Source: Burkholderiales bacterium (lineage in GTDB: Bacteria; Pseudomonadota; Gammaproteobacteria; Burkholderiales; SG8-41). Taken from it: a DNA stretch of 64,000 nt. The DNA lies in NCBI GenBank assembly GCA_036262035.1, contig DATAJS010000032.1, positions 336,086 to 400,085 of the forward strand, read 5' to 3'. The notes under the pieces were generated by a model that worked only from the letters and a program-made list of their open reading frames with translations, made no database searches and was not told the origin of the DNA. This document shows, in pieces, positions 8,498 through 17,527 of the stretch. How positions within the stretch are numbered: the first letter of the stretch is position 1; each line of letters starts with the position of its first letter. The translations under genes and the position numbers were made by a program.

Positions 8498-10156
8498 TCA
8501 GGACACCGGTTGCAGGATGATCTCGGACGGCATCGCGCCGCCCTGCGCGCGCATCGCCTGATAGCGCTCGATCACCGCGCGCGCGTTGAAGAACAGTCGG
8601 TCGCGCCCGAGCTGGCGGTCGAAGCCGGCGCGCCGCACGACCTCGAGCACGCCGGGATTGAGCGCGGCGAGCCACACCGCCGCGCCGCGCTCGCTCGCGC
8701 GGCGGTCGGCTTCGATGAGCGCCTGCAGCGCCGAGTACTCGATGTCGTGCACGCGGCTCATGTCGAACGCGAGCACGCACGGCTTGTGCTGCGCGACCAG
8801 CGCGCGCACCTGCTCCGCCACGTACTCGGCGTTGAGGAAGAACAGCCGGCCCTCGGGACGCAGGATCAGCAGGCCCTCGAAGCTCTCGTCGTCGGGATGC
8901 TCCGGCGAGAGCGGGCGCAGCACGTCCGCGCCGCGCTTCCTGACGATGACCGACACGCGCGGACGGGCGAGCTGGCTCGCGAGGCCGATCGTCGAGATCA
9001 CGATCGCGACCACGATGCCCTCGAGCGTTCCGAACGCGAGCACGCCCGCGCACGCGGCGAGCGCCCAGCGGAACTCCATGGCGCGCACGTCGCGGATCGC
9101 GCGGAACTCGTCGGGACGGATGAGGCCGACCGAGTACACGATGACGATCGCGGCGAGCGTCGCCTGCGGCAGCGGCCCGAGCAGCGGCGCCACGAACAGC
9201 ATCGTCGCGAGCGCCGCCCCCGCGTTCACGAGCGAAGCGTTCTGCGTGCGTCCGCCCGCCGCGCGCACCACCGCAGTCTGCGACGTGCCGCCGCCGGCGG
9301 GCATCGCCCCGAACAGCGCGCCCGCGGCGTTGGCCGCACCGGTCGCGAGGAGCTCGCGGCCCGCATTGACGGGCGGCTCGTCGGAGCGGCCGAACGCCCG
9401 CCCCGCGGCGATGGTCTCGGTGAAGCTCATGAGCGCGATGCCGAGCGCGCCCGGCAGCATCTGCCAGGCGAGCGACACGTCGGGCAGCGTGATCGAAGGC
9501 AAGCCCTGCGGGATGAAGCCCACGGTGGACACGCCCATGGCGGGGAGCGCGAGAAACCACGAGGCCGCAATGCCTCCGCCCACCGCGACGAGCGGCGCCG
9601 GCGAATGCGGCCACAGCCGCTCCATGCCGATCAGCACGACGAACGTCGCCGCGGCCACCGCGAGCGTCGCCGCCGAGGTCTCGGGCACGTGCTGCGCGAT
9701 GCTCACCGCATCGCTGAAAAAACCTGCCTTCGCGATGTGGATACCGAGGAGCTTGGGCACCTGGTCGAGCACGATCACGAGGCCGATGCCCGCCTTGAAG
9801 CCGGTCAGCACCGGCACCGAGATGAAGTTGGCGACGAAGCCGAGCTTGAGGAATTTCGCGGCGATCAGGATCGCGCCGACCAGCAGAGTCAGCGTCGCCG
9901 TCGCGCCGATCAGCTTGCCGGGATCGCCGCCGGGCGCGACGAGCGCGAGCTGCGTGCCGGTGAGGATCGCGATCGTCGTGGTCGAGCTCACCGACAGCAC
10001 GCGCGACGAGCCGAGCAGCGCGTACAGCGCCATGGGAACGAAAGCGGTATAGAGACCCACCGCCACCGGCAGCCCGGCGATGGTCGCGTACGCCATCGCC
10101 TTCGGCAGGACGACCGCCGCCGCGGTCAGCCCGGCGACGACGTCGAAGCGCAGCAC
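8498..10156 (-). CDS. SulP-family anion transporter with STAS domain
   Basis: 552 residues. The sulfate-transporter core begins FDVVAGLTAAAVVLPKAMAY and contains GLYTAFVPMALYALLGSS and GGGTSQTAVVRAAGGRTQ. A C-terminal STAS domain (about 430-530, VLAFDMSRVHDIEYSALQAL) follows. SulP proteins carry sulfate, bicarbonate or dicarboxylates. The start is a GTG at 10156, 10 bp after ppk2; the family usually has a slightly longer N-terminus, so the true start could lie further upstream inside ppk2. It is the last gene of the eight-gene operon that begins at 17410. The substrate cannot be read from sequence. Confidence 0.85.
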   Translation of the reverse strand: MLRFDVVAGLTAAAVVLPKAMAYATIAGLPVAVGLYTAFVPMALYALLGSSRVLSVSSTTTIAILTGTQLALVAPGGDPGKLIGATATLTLLVGAILIAAKFLKLGFVANFISVPVLTGFKAGIGLVIVLDQVPKLLGIHIAKAGFFSDAVSIAQHVPETSAATLAVAAATFVVLIGMERLWPHSPAPLVAVGGGIAASWFLALPAMGVSTVGFIPQGLPSITLPDVSLAWQMLPGALGIALMSFTETIAAGRAFGRSDEPPVNAGRELLATGAANAAGALFGAMPAGGGTSQTAVVRAAGGRTQNASLVNAGAALATMLFVAPLLGPLPQATLAAIVIVYSVGLIRPDEFRAIRDVRAMEFRWALAACAGVLAFGTLEGIVVAIVISTIGLASQLARPRVSVIVRKRGADVLRPLSPEHPDDESFEGLLILRPEGRLFFLNAEYVAEQVRALVAQHKPCVLAFDMSRVHDIEYSALQALIEADRRASERGAAVWLAALNPGVLEVVRRAGFDRQLGRDRLFFNARAVIERYQAMRAQGGAMPSEIILQPVS

Positions 10157-10166
10157 GGCGCCGCCG

Positions 10167-11015
10167 TCAGTAGCGTTCCGGCACGTACTTGAAGGGATAG
10201 TCGACGGCCTTGTAGCGTCCGATCTTGCGCCTGGGCAGCTTCACCTTCCCGGTCGGGACGTTCTTGTACGGCACGTGCGCCAGCAGATGGCTGATCACGT
10301 TGAGCCGCACCCGCTTCTTGTCCTCGGAGCGCGCGACGTACCACGGCGCCCACGGGGTGTCGGTGGCGGCGAACATCTCGTCGCGCGCACGGGTGTAATC
10401 GTCCCAGCGGTCGTAGGACTTCACGTCCATCGGGGACAGCTTCCAGACCTTGCGCCCGTCGTGGATGCGCGATTCGAGCCGCCGCGTCTGCTCCTCGGCG
10501 CTCACCTCGAGCCAGTACTTGAGCAGGATGATCCCCGAGTTGACCATCATCTGCTCCATCAGCGGCACGACCTTGAGGAAGCGCTGAACCTGGTCTTCGC
10601 TGGAGAAACCCATCACGCGCTCCACCCCCGCGCGGTTGTACCAGCTGCGGTCGAAGATGACGACTTCACCCCCGGCCGGAAAGTGCGGGACGTAGCGCTG
10701 CGCGTACATCTGCGACTTCTCGCGCTCGCTCGGCGCGGGCAGCGCGACGACGCGGAACACGCGCGGGCTCACGCGCTCGGTGAGCGCCTTGATCGTGCCG
10801 CCCTTGCCGGCGCCGTCGCGGCCTTCGAACACGACGCAGACTTTCAGGCCCTTGTGCTTGACCCATTCCTGAAGCTTGACGAGCTCGACGTGCAGCTTCT
10901 TCAGCGCCTTGTCGTATTCCTTGCCGGAGAGACCGTGCTTCTCGTCCGCCTTCTCCGCCCCTCGGCGCTCGGCGACCGCCGCGCCGCCGTCGGTCTTGTC
11001 GGGTTTTCTGTCCAT
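10167..11015 (-). CDS. ppk2: Polyphosphate kinase 2 (single-domain PPK2)
   Basis: 282 residues, one PPK2 domain. Walker A is GRDGAGKGGTIKALTE, the Walker B/lid region is EVVIFDRSWYNRAGVERVMG, and SPMDVKSYDRWDDYTRARD is the family signature near residue 200. PPK2 enzymes move phosphate between polyphosphate and nucleoside mono- or diphosphates and are used mostly to regenerate ATP or GTP. The short charged N-terminus (about 30 residues, Lys/Asp-rich) is not part of the domain. Gene spacing is 2 bp from the CoA-transferase gene upstream and 10 bp to sulP downstream. Confidence 0.93.
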   Translation of the reverse strand: MDRKPDKTDGGAAVAERRGAEKADEKHGLSGKEYDKALKKLHVELVKLQEWVKHKGLKVCVVFEGRDGAGKGGTIKALTERVSPRVFRVVALPAPSEREKSQMYAQRYVPHFPAGGEVVIFDRSWYNRAGVERVMGFSSEDQVQRFLKVVPLMEQMMVNSGIILLKYWLEVSAEEQTRRLESRIHDGRKVWKLSPMDVKSYDRWDDYTRARDEMFAATDTPWAPWYVARSEDKKRVRLNVISHLLAHVPYKNVPTGKVKLPRRKIGRYKAVDYPFKYVPERY

Positions 11016-11017
11016 GA

Positions 11018-11668
11018 TCAGATCGCCATTTCCGGAACGTTGGCAGGCACTGCGAGCTCGGCTTCGGTCGCCTCCTGCACCTGCTGCACCGTCACGCCGG
11101 GCGCGGTCTCGAGCAGCGTCGCGCGCCCTTGCGGAAACGCGATCACCGCGAGCTCGGTCACGACCAGGTCCACCGGCCGCGACGAGGTGAGCGGCAGCGT
11201 GCAGCGGCCCACGATCTTCGACTTGCCCTTGGCGGTGTGCTGCATCGCGATCACCACGCGCTTGGCGCCGGCGACCAGGTCCATCGCGCCGCCCATGCCG
11301 GGCACCATCTTGCCGGGGATCATCCAGTTCGCGAGGCGGCCGCCCTGGTCGACCTGCAGCGCGCCGAGCACGGTCATGTCGACGTGTCCGCCGCGGATGA
11401 GCCCGAACGACATCGCGCTGTCGAATGCGGCCGCGCCGGGCAGCGCGGTGACCGGGCGTCCGCCGGCGTCGGTGAGGCGCGCCTGGATCATGCCCTGGTC
11501 CGCGACCGCGCCGCCGCCGATGAGGCCGTTCTCCGACTGGAAATACACCTGCAGGCCCGCCGGCAGGTAGTTCGCGACCTGCGTCGGGATGCCGATGCCG
11601 AGGTTGACGAGCATGCCGCTCTTCAGCTCGCGGGCGATGCGTCGGGCGATGAGCTCGGGTGCGTCCAT
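11018..11668 (-). CDS. atoA: CoA-transferase subunit B (AtoA/ScoB type)
   Basis: 216 residues from ATG 11668 (MDAPELIARRIA). Contains LVNLGIGIPTQVANYLP and the catalytic glutamate motif SENGLIGGG, followed by GGHVDMTVLGALQVD and MVPGMGGAMDLV. Together with subunit A it transfers CoA between acetoacetate or short acids and acetyl- or succinyl-CoA. With 3-hydroxybutyrate dehydrogenase at 21572 it would complete the route from hydroxybutyrate to acetoacetyl-CoA. The exact CoA donor is not determined by these motifs. Confidence 0.88.
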   Translation of the reverse strand: MDAPELIARRIARELKSGMLVNLGIGIPTQVANYLPAGLQVYFQSENGLIGGGAVADQGMIQARLTDAGGRPVTALPGAAAFDSAMSFGLIRGGHVDMTVLGALQVDQGGRLANWMIPGKMVPGMGGAMDLVAGAKRVVIAMQHTAKGKSKIVGRCTLPLTSSRPVDLVVTELAVIAFPQGRATLLETAPGVTVQQVQEATEAELAVPANVPEMAI

Positions 11669-11679
11669 GTGCTTGAGCC

Positions 11680-12330
11680 TCAGGCGGTGGGGCAAACGAC
11701 GAAATCGACCAGCGGCGCGGGCGTCACGACGTCGTCCGGCGGGATCAGGCCCACCGGCACCATGTGCTCGGTCTCGGCGATGACGCGATCGGCCGCCATG
11801 GCCATGACCGGATTGAAGTTGCGCGCGGTCAATACGTAGCGCAGGTTGCCCTGGTAGTCGGCCAGCATGGCATGCACCAGGGCGAAGTCCGCGTGCAGCG
11901 CGATCTCGACGAGGTACTCGCGCCCGCCGATCTCGATCTTGCGCTTGCCCTCCTCGACGAGGGTGCCCACGCCGGTCGGCGTCAGCACCCCGCCCAGCCC
12001 GCAGCCGCCGGCGCGTATGCGCTCGACGAAGGTGCCCTGCGGCACGAGCTCGACTTCGATCGAGCCCGCGATCATCTTCTGCTGGGTCTCGGGGTTGAGC
12101 CCGATGTGGCTGGAGATCGTCTTCCTCACCAAGCCGGCGCTGACCAGCTTGCCGACACCGACGCCGGGCCACGCGTTGTCGTTGCAGATGAGGGTGAGGT
12201 CGCGCTTCCTCTGCCGCACGAGCTCGTCGATCAGGCAGTTCGGCGTGCCTACGCCCATGAAGCCCCCGACCATGAGGCTCGCGCCGTCGGGGATCATGGC
12301 GACCGCTTTTTCAGCACTTAACGTCTGCAT
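11680..12330 (-). CDS. atoD: CoA-transferase subunit A (AtoD/ScoA type)
   Basis: 216 residues from ATG 12330 (MQTLSAEKAVAM). This start is preferred over the ATG at 12345 because GGAGAGG lies 7 bp before it. Motifs: SLMVGGFMGVGTPNCLIDEL, the glycine-rich CoA site GGCGLGGVLTPTGVGT, and a C-terminal end LVDFVVCPTA. It forms a heteromer with the next gene 11 bp downstream. It follows ackA by 45 bp in the same operon, so acetate released by one enzyme could be the acceptor for the other. Confidence 0.88.
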   Translation of the reverse strand: MQTLSAEKAVAMIPDGASLMVGGFMGVGTPNCLIDELVRQRKRDLTLICNDNAWPGVGVGKLVSAGLVRKTISSHIGLNPETQQKMIAGSIEVELVPQGTFVERIRAGGCGLGGVLTPTGVGTLVEEGKRKIEIGGREYLVEIALHADFALVHAMLADYQGNLRYVLTARNFNPVMAMAADRVIAETEHMVPVGLIPPDDVVTPAPLVDFVVCPTA

Positions 12331-12375
12331 GTTCAGCCTCTCCACGCGGCACCCGGCGCCGCGTCTCCCCCCGCG

Positions 12376-13554
12376 TCAGGCCGCCAGCACCGCCTGCGTA
12401 TGACGCGCGATCATCAGCTCTTCGTTGGTGCGCACCACCCATGCGGCCTTGCCGGCCGCTGCGCTGATGCGCGGGCCGCCCTGCTCGTTCATCGCGGCGT
12501 CGAGCTCGACGCCGAGCCACGCGGCGTCGTCGCAGACGCGCGCGCGTATCGCGGCGGAGCGCTCGCCGATGCCGCCGGTGAAGACGATCGCGTCCAAACC
12601 CTGCAAGGCCGCGGCGAGCGAGCCGAGCTCGCGCCGGATGCGATAGACGAAGAGATCGACCGCGAGCCTGGCGCGCGGCTCGTCGCTCGCGAGCAGCGTG
12701 CGCATGTCGCTCGAGATGCCCGACACGCCGAGCAGCCCCGACTCCTGGTAGATCATCTTCTCGACCGCGCGTGCGGATAGACCGCACTCGTCCATGAGAT
12801 ACAGGATGATCCCGGGATCGAGCGCGCCGCTGCGCGTGCCCATCATCAGGCCGTCGACGGCGGTAAAGCCCATGGTCGAGGCGACGCTCCGGCCGCCCGC
12901 CATCGCGCACAGGCTCGCGCCGTTGCCCAGATGCGCCACCACGACGCGGCCGGCGGCCGCACGCGGGTCGAGCTTCGGCAACGCCGAGGCGATGTATTCG
13001 TACGAAAGACCGTGGAAGCCGTAGCGGCGCACCCCGCGCTGCGTGATCTCGCGCGGCAGCGCGTACGCCTGCGCGAGCTCGGGCTGCGCGCGATGGAACG
13101 CGGTGTCGAAGCACGCGACCTGCGGCAGCTGCGGCAGGTTCTTCGCCACGGTGCGGATGGGCGCGAGGTTGTGCGGCTGGTGCAGCGGCGCGAGCGGCAC
13201 CAGCTTGTCGAGCCTGGCGACGATGCCGTCGTCGACGCGCACGGGCTCGGCGAAGTCGACGCCGCCGTGGACGACGCGATGCCCGACCGCGACGAGGCGG
13301 TAATCCTCGCGGTGCCCGCGCAGGAACTCGACCAGGTGCGCGACGCCGCCTTCATGGCCGAGCCGGGTGCCTTCGGGCCATTTGCGCTCGCCCAGCGTCT
13401 CGCCTTCGGCGCTCTCGGCCGCGAAGCGCGGATTGGTGTAGAGGCCTTCGACCTGTCCCTTGAAGACCAGGCGCGGGTCGCCGCCCTCCTGGGCGAACAC
13501 CGAGAACTTGATGCTCGACGAGCCGGCGTTGAGGACGAGGAGCGCGTCGGTCAT
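12376..13554 (-). CDS. ackA: Acetate kinase
   Basis: 392 residues, full length. Family motifs are all present: VLNAGSSSIKFSVF at the start, VGHRVVHGG, FDTAFH, RYGFHGLSYEYIA, HLGNGASLCAMAGG and FTGGIGERSAAIR. It makes ATP and acetate from acetyl phosphate and ADP. The pta gene ends 4 bp upstream, so acetyl-CoA to acetate is encoded as a unit, matching the acetyl-CoA made by PflB in the next operon. Confidence 0.95.
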   Translation of the reverse strand: MTDALLVLNAGSSSIKFSVFAQEGGDPRLVFKGQVEGLYTNPRFAAESAEGETLGERKWPEGTRLGHEGGVAHLVEFLRGHREDYRLVAVGHRVVHGGVDFAEPVRVDDGIVARLDKLVPLAPLHQPHNLAPIRTVAKNLPQLPQVACFDTAFHRAQPELAQAYALPREITQRGVRRYGFHGLSYEYIASALPKLDPRAAAGRVVVAHLGNGASLCAMAGGRSVASTMGFTAVDGLMMGTRSGALDPGIILYLMDECGLSARAVEKMIYQESGLLGVSGISSDMRTLLASDEPRARLAVDLFVYRIRRELGSLAAALQGLDAIVFTGGIGERSAAIRARVCDDAAWLGVELDAAMNEQGGPRISAAAGKAAWVVRTNEELMIARHTQAVLAA

Positions 13555-13558
13555 GGGG

Positions 13559-14512
13559 TCACGCCGCTTTCGCCGCCGCGGCGCGGTCGCGCCTGGACTT
13601 CGCGACCAGCGCAGCCACCGCGCACGACGCGAGCCGCGTCATCACCGAGTCGGCGCGGCTGGTGAGGATGATCGGGACGCGTGCGCCCAGCACGATGCCC
13701 GCCGCATCGGCGCCCGCCAGGAACGACAGGGCCTTCGCCAGCATGTTGCCCGCCTCCAGATTGGGCGCGACGAGCACGTTGGCGCGGCCGGCGACGGGCG
13801 AATCGATCTTCTTGATCTGCGCCGCTTCGAGGCTGATCGCGTTGTCGAGCGCGAGCGGCCCGTCGAGCACGCCGCCGGTGATCTGGCCGCGGTCGGCCAT
13901 CTTGCACAGCGCGGCCGCCTCCATGGTCGAAGCGAGCTTGGGATTCACGGTCTCCATCGCCGAGAGGATGGCGACGCGCGCTTCGTGCTTCTCCTTCACT
14001 TCCAAGGCGTGCACCAGGTCGATCGCGTTCTGGATGATGTCGATCTTGTCTTCCATCGTCGGGAAGATGTTGACCGCGGCGTCGGTGATGACGAGCACCT
14101 GGTCGTGGTTCGGCACGTCCATGATGAAGCAGTGGCTGATGCGCCGGCGGGTGCGCAGGCCGGTCTCGCGCTTCACCACCGCGGCCATCAGCTCGTCGGT
14201 GTGCAGGCTGCCTTTCATGAGCGCTTCGGCCCTGCCGTCCTTGGCGGACGCGACCGCGGCCGCGGCGGCGGTGTCGGCGCTCGGACAGTCGACGACGGGA
14301 ATGCTGCCGAGGTCGAGATCGTGCCTCGAAGCCTCCGCGCGGATCCTCGCTTCCGGACCGAACAGCGTCGGCGCGATGAGCCCGATGCGCGCGGCGTCGA
14401 TCGCGCCCACGAGCGAGCTCTGGTCGCACGGGAACGCGACCGCGGTGGGCGTCGGCGGCAGGGTCTTGCAGTAGTCGATCAGGCGCTGGTACTTCTCATG
14501 TCTGGCGCTCAC
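13559..14512 (-). CDS. pta: Phosphate acetyl/butyryltransferase (short PTA_PTB form)
   Basis: 317 residues, the catalytic PTA_PTB domain alone, without the N-terminal regulatory domains of long Pta. Motifs: HCFIMDVPNHDQVLVITDAA, AILSAMETVNPKL and GRANVLVAPNLEAGNML. It converts acetyl-CoA and phosphate to acetyl phosphate. Because phosphotransbutyrylases look similar, a butyryl substrate cannot be excluded, but the adjacent acetate kinase favours acetyl. Its start overlaps the DUF3141 stop by 17 bp, which suggests translational coupling. Confidence 0.9.
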   Translation of the reverse strand: MSARHEKYQRLIDYCKTLPPTPTAVAFPCDQSSLVGAIDAARIGLIAPTLFGPEARIRAEASRHDLDLGSIPVVDCPSADTAAAAAVASAKDGRAEALMKGSLHTDELMAAVVKRETGLRTRRRISHCFIMDVPNHDQVLVITDAAVNIFPTMEDKIDIIQNAIDLVHALEVKEKHEARVAILSAMETVNPKLASTMEAAALCKMADRGQITGGVLDGPLALDNAISLEAAQIKKIDSPVAGRANVLVAPNLEAGNMLAKALSFLAGADAAGIVLGARVPIILTSRADSVMTRLASCAVAALVAKSRRDRAAAAKAA

Positions 14513-16832
14513 GCGGCGTGCCCTCCATGCGTTGGATGCTCACCTCGATGCCGGGCTCGGCGGCGCTCAGGACCTGGCGGATGCGCTCGACCATGGCGAG
14601 CTGCTCGGGCGTGGGTTTGGCCTGCTGGACGCGCTTGTCGCCGAGCACGCGGTCGATCAGCGCCAGCAGACGCGCGCGCTCGCCGGCGTCCAGGAGCTCC
14701 GGCAGCGTGGCGATCGCCCGATCCTGCGCGTTGCTCACGATGACTTCCTGCTCGCCGCGGATGCGCCGCCACTGGTCGGGCGAGATCTGCGGAACGAGCT
14801 CCGCGTACTCCTTCGCCAGCTCCTGGCGCATGGTGAGACGCGCCAGCGGCAGCGGCTCGCCCCTGCGGCTCAGCAGGTACGCGATGCGCGCGAACGCTTC
14901 GGTGTAGCCGCCTTCCGCGATGCGCGAGAGCGCGTCGTCGATCTCGCGCCTGCGCGGATCAAAGGGCGCTTGGCGCTTCTCTTCGGCTTCGTGCTGATCC
15001 GCGAGGTACGTCTCGTAAACGTTGGCGTACGTGGTGAAGAACGCCGCCTCGGTGACCGCGTCGCGCACCGCGCGGTAGTAGTCGAGCGATGCGCTCGTGA
15101 GCTCGGCGTTGAGCGTCTCGACGCGGCGCATGGGATCGTCCGCCGGCAGCGCCTGGCGCTGCGCCCTCACCATTTCGGCCGCGCGGCCTATCCACTGGAA
15201 GAACGGATTCATGTCCGAGATCGCCCAGCGCTGGAAGCGCAGCGGGTGGAGCTCGCGCAGGATCTTCGCGGTCTGCTCGTTCGCCATCGCGTTGACGATC
15301 GGCCGCCCGAAGAGCTCGTACGCCTGCTGGTTGAAATCCGAGACCGCAGCGACCGCTTCGAACGGCGCCTCGTCCCTGCGCTGGAGGCGATTGAGGCGCG
15401 AGACGATCTCTTCGAGGCTGTGCTCGCGGAATTCGACGGTGTATTCGGGCTTGCCGTCGGCGCCGCGGTCCTCGCCGATCATCATGCCGTAGAGGCCCGG
15501 CGGCAGCATCTCGATCGACTGCATCACCGAGACGATCTGCGCGTGCTCCTTCTTCGCGACCTTGCCCGAGACGAAGATGCCCAGGTGGCCGACGGAGTCG
15601 TGCAGCAGCCCGACGATCACCTGGCCGCGGCGCTTGATCTCCTCGGTGCTGCCGTAGACGTCGGCGACCCAGTTGAACGCCTGCTGCGGCGGGGTGATGT
15701 TGTCGCCCATCGACGCGAAGAGGATGATCGGCGTCTTGATCCGGCGCAGGTCGAAGGCATGGCCGTCCGCTTCCTGCACGCCGCCTTTCCACAGCTTGTT
15801 GCCGACGAAGAGGTTGCGCGTGATCCACTCGATCTCTTCGCGGTTCATCAGGTAGAAGCCGCCCCACCAGCGCTCGAACTCGAGGAAGCGCGGCGGCTCG
15901 GTGTCGACGTTGGCGAACACGTGGTAGTACTTGTCGAAGAAGGTGTTCGCCGGATTCAGGTTCTCGAAGTTCTGGACGAGGTGCGCGCCGTCGAAGACGC
16001 CGTTGCCCATGTCGGCGGTGAGCGAGGCGAGCCACGAGCCGCCGAGCATGCCGCCCGAATAGCGCATCGGGTTGTCGCCCTCGCCTTCGCTCCACGCGCC
16101 GCCCCAGTACGACATCGGCGCGCCGTTGATGACGAGCGGGCCGGTGTCGTCCGGATCGGCGGAGGCGAGCATCATCGCCGCCCATCCGCCCTGACAGTTG
16201 CCGACGATCGCCGGCTTCTGGCTGTGCGGATGGCGCTCGCGCACTTCGCGCACGAAGCGCTTCTCGGCTTCGGTGACGTCGAGCAGCGTCTGGCCCGGCT
16301 CGGGCTCGGGAAAGAAGATCACGAAGTACACCGGATGGCCCGCGGCCAGCGCGACGCCGACCTGCGAATCGTCCTTGAAGCCGCCGATGCCCGGGCCGTG
16401 CCCCGCGCGCGGGTCGATGATGATGTAGGGGCGCCGCTTGCCGTCGACCGTCACGCCCTGCGGCGGCCGGATCGCCACCAGCGCGTAGTTCGCGGGCCGC
16501 TCGAAGGCGCGCGCGTCGAGCACCATGTCGTAATCGAACGAGAGCACCGGCGGCGAGCCCGCGCGCACGTGCTCGATGTAGTTGTTGCCTCGCTCGCGCA
16601 GCGTGTCCCAGAACAGGATCGAGCGCTGGGCGAAGTCGACGCCGTAGCGCCACAGGCTCGTCCACGCCTCCGTCGGGTTCGACGGGGGCGCGAGCGCCTG
16701 GGCGTACTTGCCCTGGGCTTCCTCGACGCGCTTCTGGTAGTGCTCGTTCGCGATCTTGACGCGCTTTTCCAGCAGCCGCGACACCTTGGCTGCGATGTCC
16801 CGGCTCTGTGCGAGCTGCTTCGGTGCTTCCAT
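14496..16832 (-). CDS. DUF3141 protein, PHA-synthase-like alpha/beta hydrolase
   Basis: 778 residues from ATG 16832 (MEAPKQLAQS), with a GAGGT ribosome site. An N-terminal helical part (1-90) precedes an alpha/beta-hydrolase core: IIIDPRAGHGPGIGGFKDDS, then the nucleophile elbow VGNCQGGWAAMM with Cys in place of Ser as in PHA synthases, and a late VGHLGIFVSGKVAKKEH carrying a likely catalytic His. The C-terminal 250 residues are helical and charged. Members of this family are often called poly(3-hydroxyalkanoate) synthetase-like, but their reaction is not established. The operon partners (Pta, AckA, CoA-transferase, PPK2) tie it to acyl-CoA and energy reserve metabolism. Confidence 0.85.
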   Translation of the reverse strand: MEAPKQLAQSRDIAAKVSRLLEKRVKIANEHYQKRVEEAQGKYAQALAPPSNPTEAWTSLWRYGVDFAQRSILFWDTLRERGNNYIEHVRAGSPPVLSFDYDMVLDARAFERPANYALVAIRPPQGVTVDGKRRPYIIIDPRAGHGPGIGGFKDDSQVGVALAAGHPVYFVIFFPEPEPGQTLLDVTEAEKRFVREVRERHPHSQKPAIVGNCQGGWAAMMLASADPDDTGPLVINGAPMSYWGGAWSEGEGDNPMRYSGGMLGGSWLASLTADMGNGVFDGAHLVQNFENLNPANTFFDKYYHVFANVDTEPPRFLEFERWWGGFYLMNREEIEWITRNLFVGNKLWKGGVQEADGHAFDLRRIKTPIILFASMGDNITPPQQAFNWVADVYGSTEEIKRRGQVIVGLLHDSVGHLGIFVSGKVAKKEHAQIVSVMQSIEMLPPGLYGMMIGEDRGADGKPEYTVEFREHSLEEIVSRLNRLQRRDEAPFEAVAAVSDFNQQAYELFGRPIVNAMANEQTAKILRELHPLRFQRWAISDMNPFFQWIGRAAEMVRAQRQALPADDPMRRVETLNAELTSASLDYYRAVRDAVTEAAFFTTYANVYETYLADQHEAEEKRQAPFDPRRREIDDALSRIAEGGYTEAFARIAYLLSRRGEPLPLARLTMRQELAKEYAELVPQISPDQWRRIRGEQEVIVSNAQDRAIATLPELLDAGERARLLALIDRVLGDKRVQQAKPTPEQLAMVERIRQVLSAAEPGIEVSIQRMEGTPRERQT

Positions 16833-16846
16833 GGATCGACCTCGCG

Positions 16847-17410
16847 TTACGGGCGCACCTCGCCGATCATCTCGAGCACGACCGCTTCGGTGTAGACCAC
16901 GGCGATGGTGTCGCCGACCGCGATCTCGTCGAAGCTCTTCACCTCGTCGGATACCTTGAGGCTGATCGGCTGGGTCTGCGGGCCGCGCACGGCGATCGTG
17001 CGGGTGTTGCGGTCGACCGCGGTCACGACCGTGGTGAGCTGCTTGGTGTCGACGACGGCGCCGCCGGGCCTGCCGCCCTTGGGCGCGAGGCTGACGCTCT
17101 GCACCTGGCGCGCCGAAGCGGCGCCGCCCTTGTTGAGCGAGAGCGCGAGCCCTTCGATGTAGCGCAGCCTGAACTTGTCGCCCGGCTTCACGCGGTCGAG
17201 GTTCTGCGCTTCCCTGGGAATGTTCATGGTGAGCGTGCCGCCGCTCGGGCCTTTCATGACGGCGATGCGCTTCTCGCGATCGAGGCTGACGAGCTCGACG
17301 ACCGTTTCCTGCTCGGCGACCGCGATCGCGGCGGCCTTGGGTTCCTCGGCGGCATACGCGCTCGAAGCGAGCAGTGAAACGAAAGCTGCGGCAACAAGAG
17401 TCCTCTTCAT
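16847..17410 (-). CDS. Periplasmic protein with an internal duplication
   Basis: 187 residues with a clear signal peptide (MKRTLVAAAFVSLLASSAYA, cut after AYA). The mature part holds two similar units of about 50 residues: one near 35-88 (VVELVSLDREKRIAVMKG ... FRLRYIEGLAL) and one near 125-182 (LTTVVTAVDRNTRTIAVRG ... IAVVYTEAVVL). Each looks like a small beta-barrel. I do not recognise a named family. It is the first gene of the eight-gene operon running down to sulP, 14 bp before the DUF3141 gene, with palindrome C 63 bp upstream. Confidence 0.8.
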   Translation of the reverse strand: MKRTLVAAAFVSLLASSAYAAEEPKAAAIAVAEQETVVELVSLDREKRIAVMKGPSGGTLTMNIPREAQNLDRVKPGDKFRLRYIEGLALSLNKGGAASARQVQSVSLAPKGGRPGGAVVDTKQLTTVVTAVDRNTRTIAVRGPQTQPISLKVSDEVKSFDEIAVGDTIAVVYTEAVVLEMIGEVRP

Positions 17411-17472
17411 CGCAATGCGCCTCTGGCGGTGATCGAGCGTCGATGGTGCGCCGCGAGACCCGGGAGGCGCTA

Positions 17473-17489
17473 TTGGGCTTTGGTCCCAA
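17473..17489. promoter_or_regulatory. Palindrome C, putative operator of the DUF3141-pta-ackA operon
   Basis: TTGGGCTTTGGTCCCAA. Relative to the consensus it has A to G and C to T changes in the left arm and one extra C in the right arm, but keeps TTGG and TTGGTCC. Its centre is about 71 bp before the start of the gene at 17410. Confidence 0.5.
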
Positions 17490-17527
17490 CGAGCAGCACG
17501 CTCCGCACGTCGCGGTTCATGATCGCC

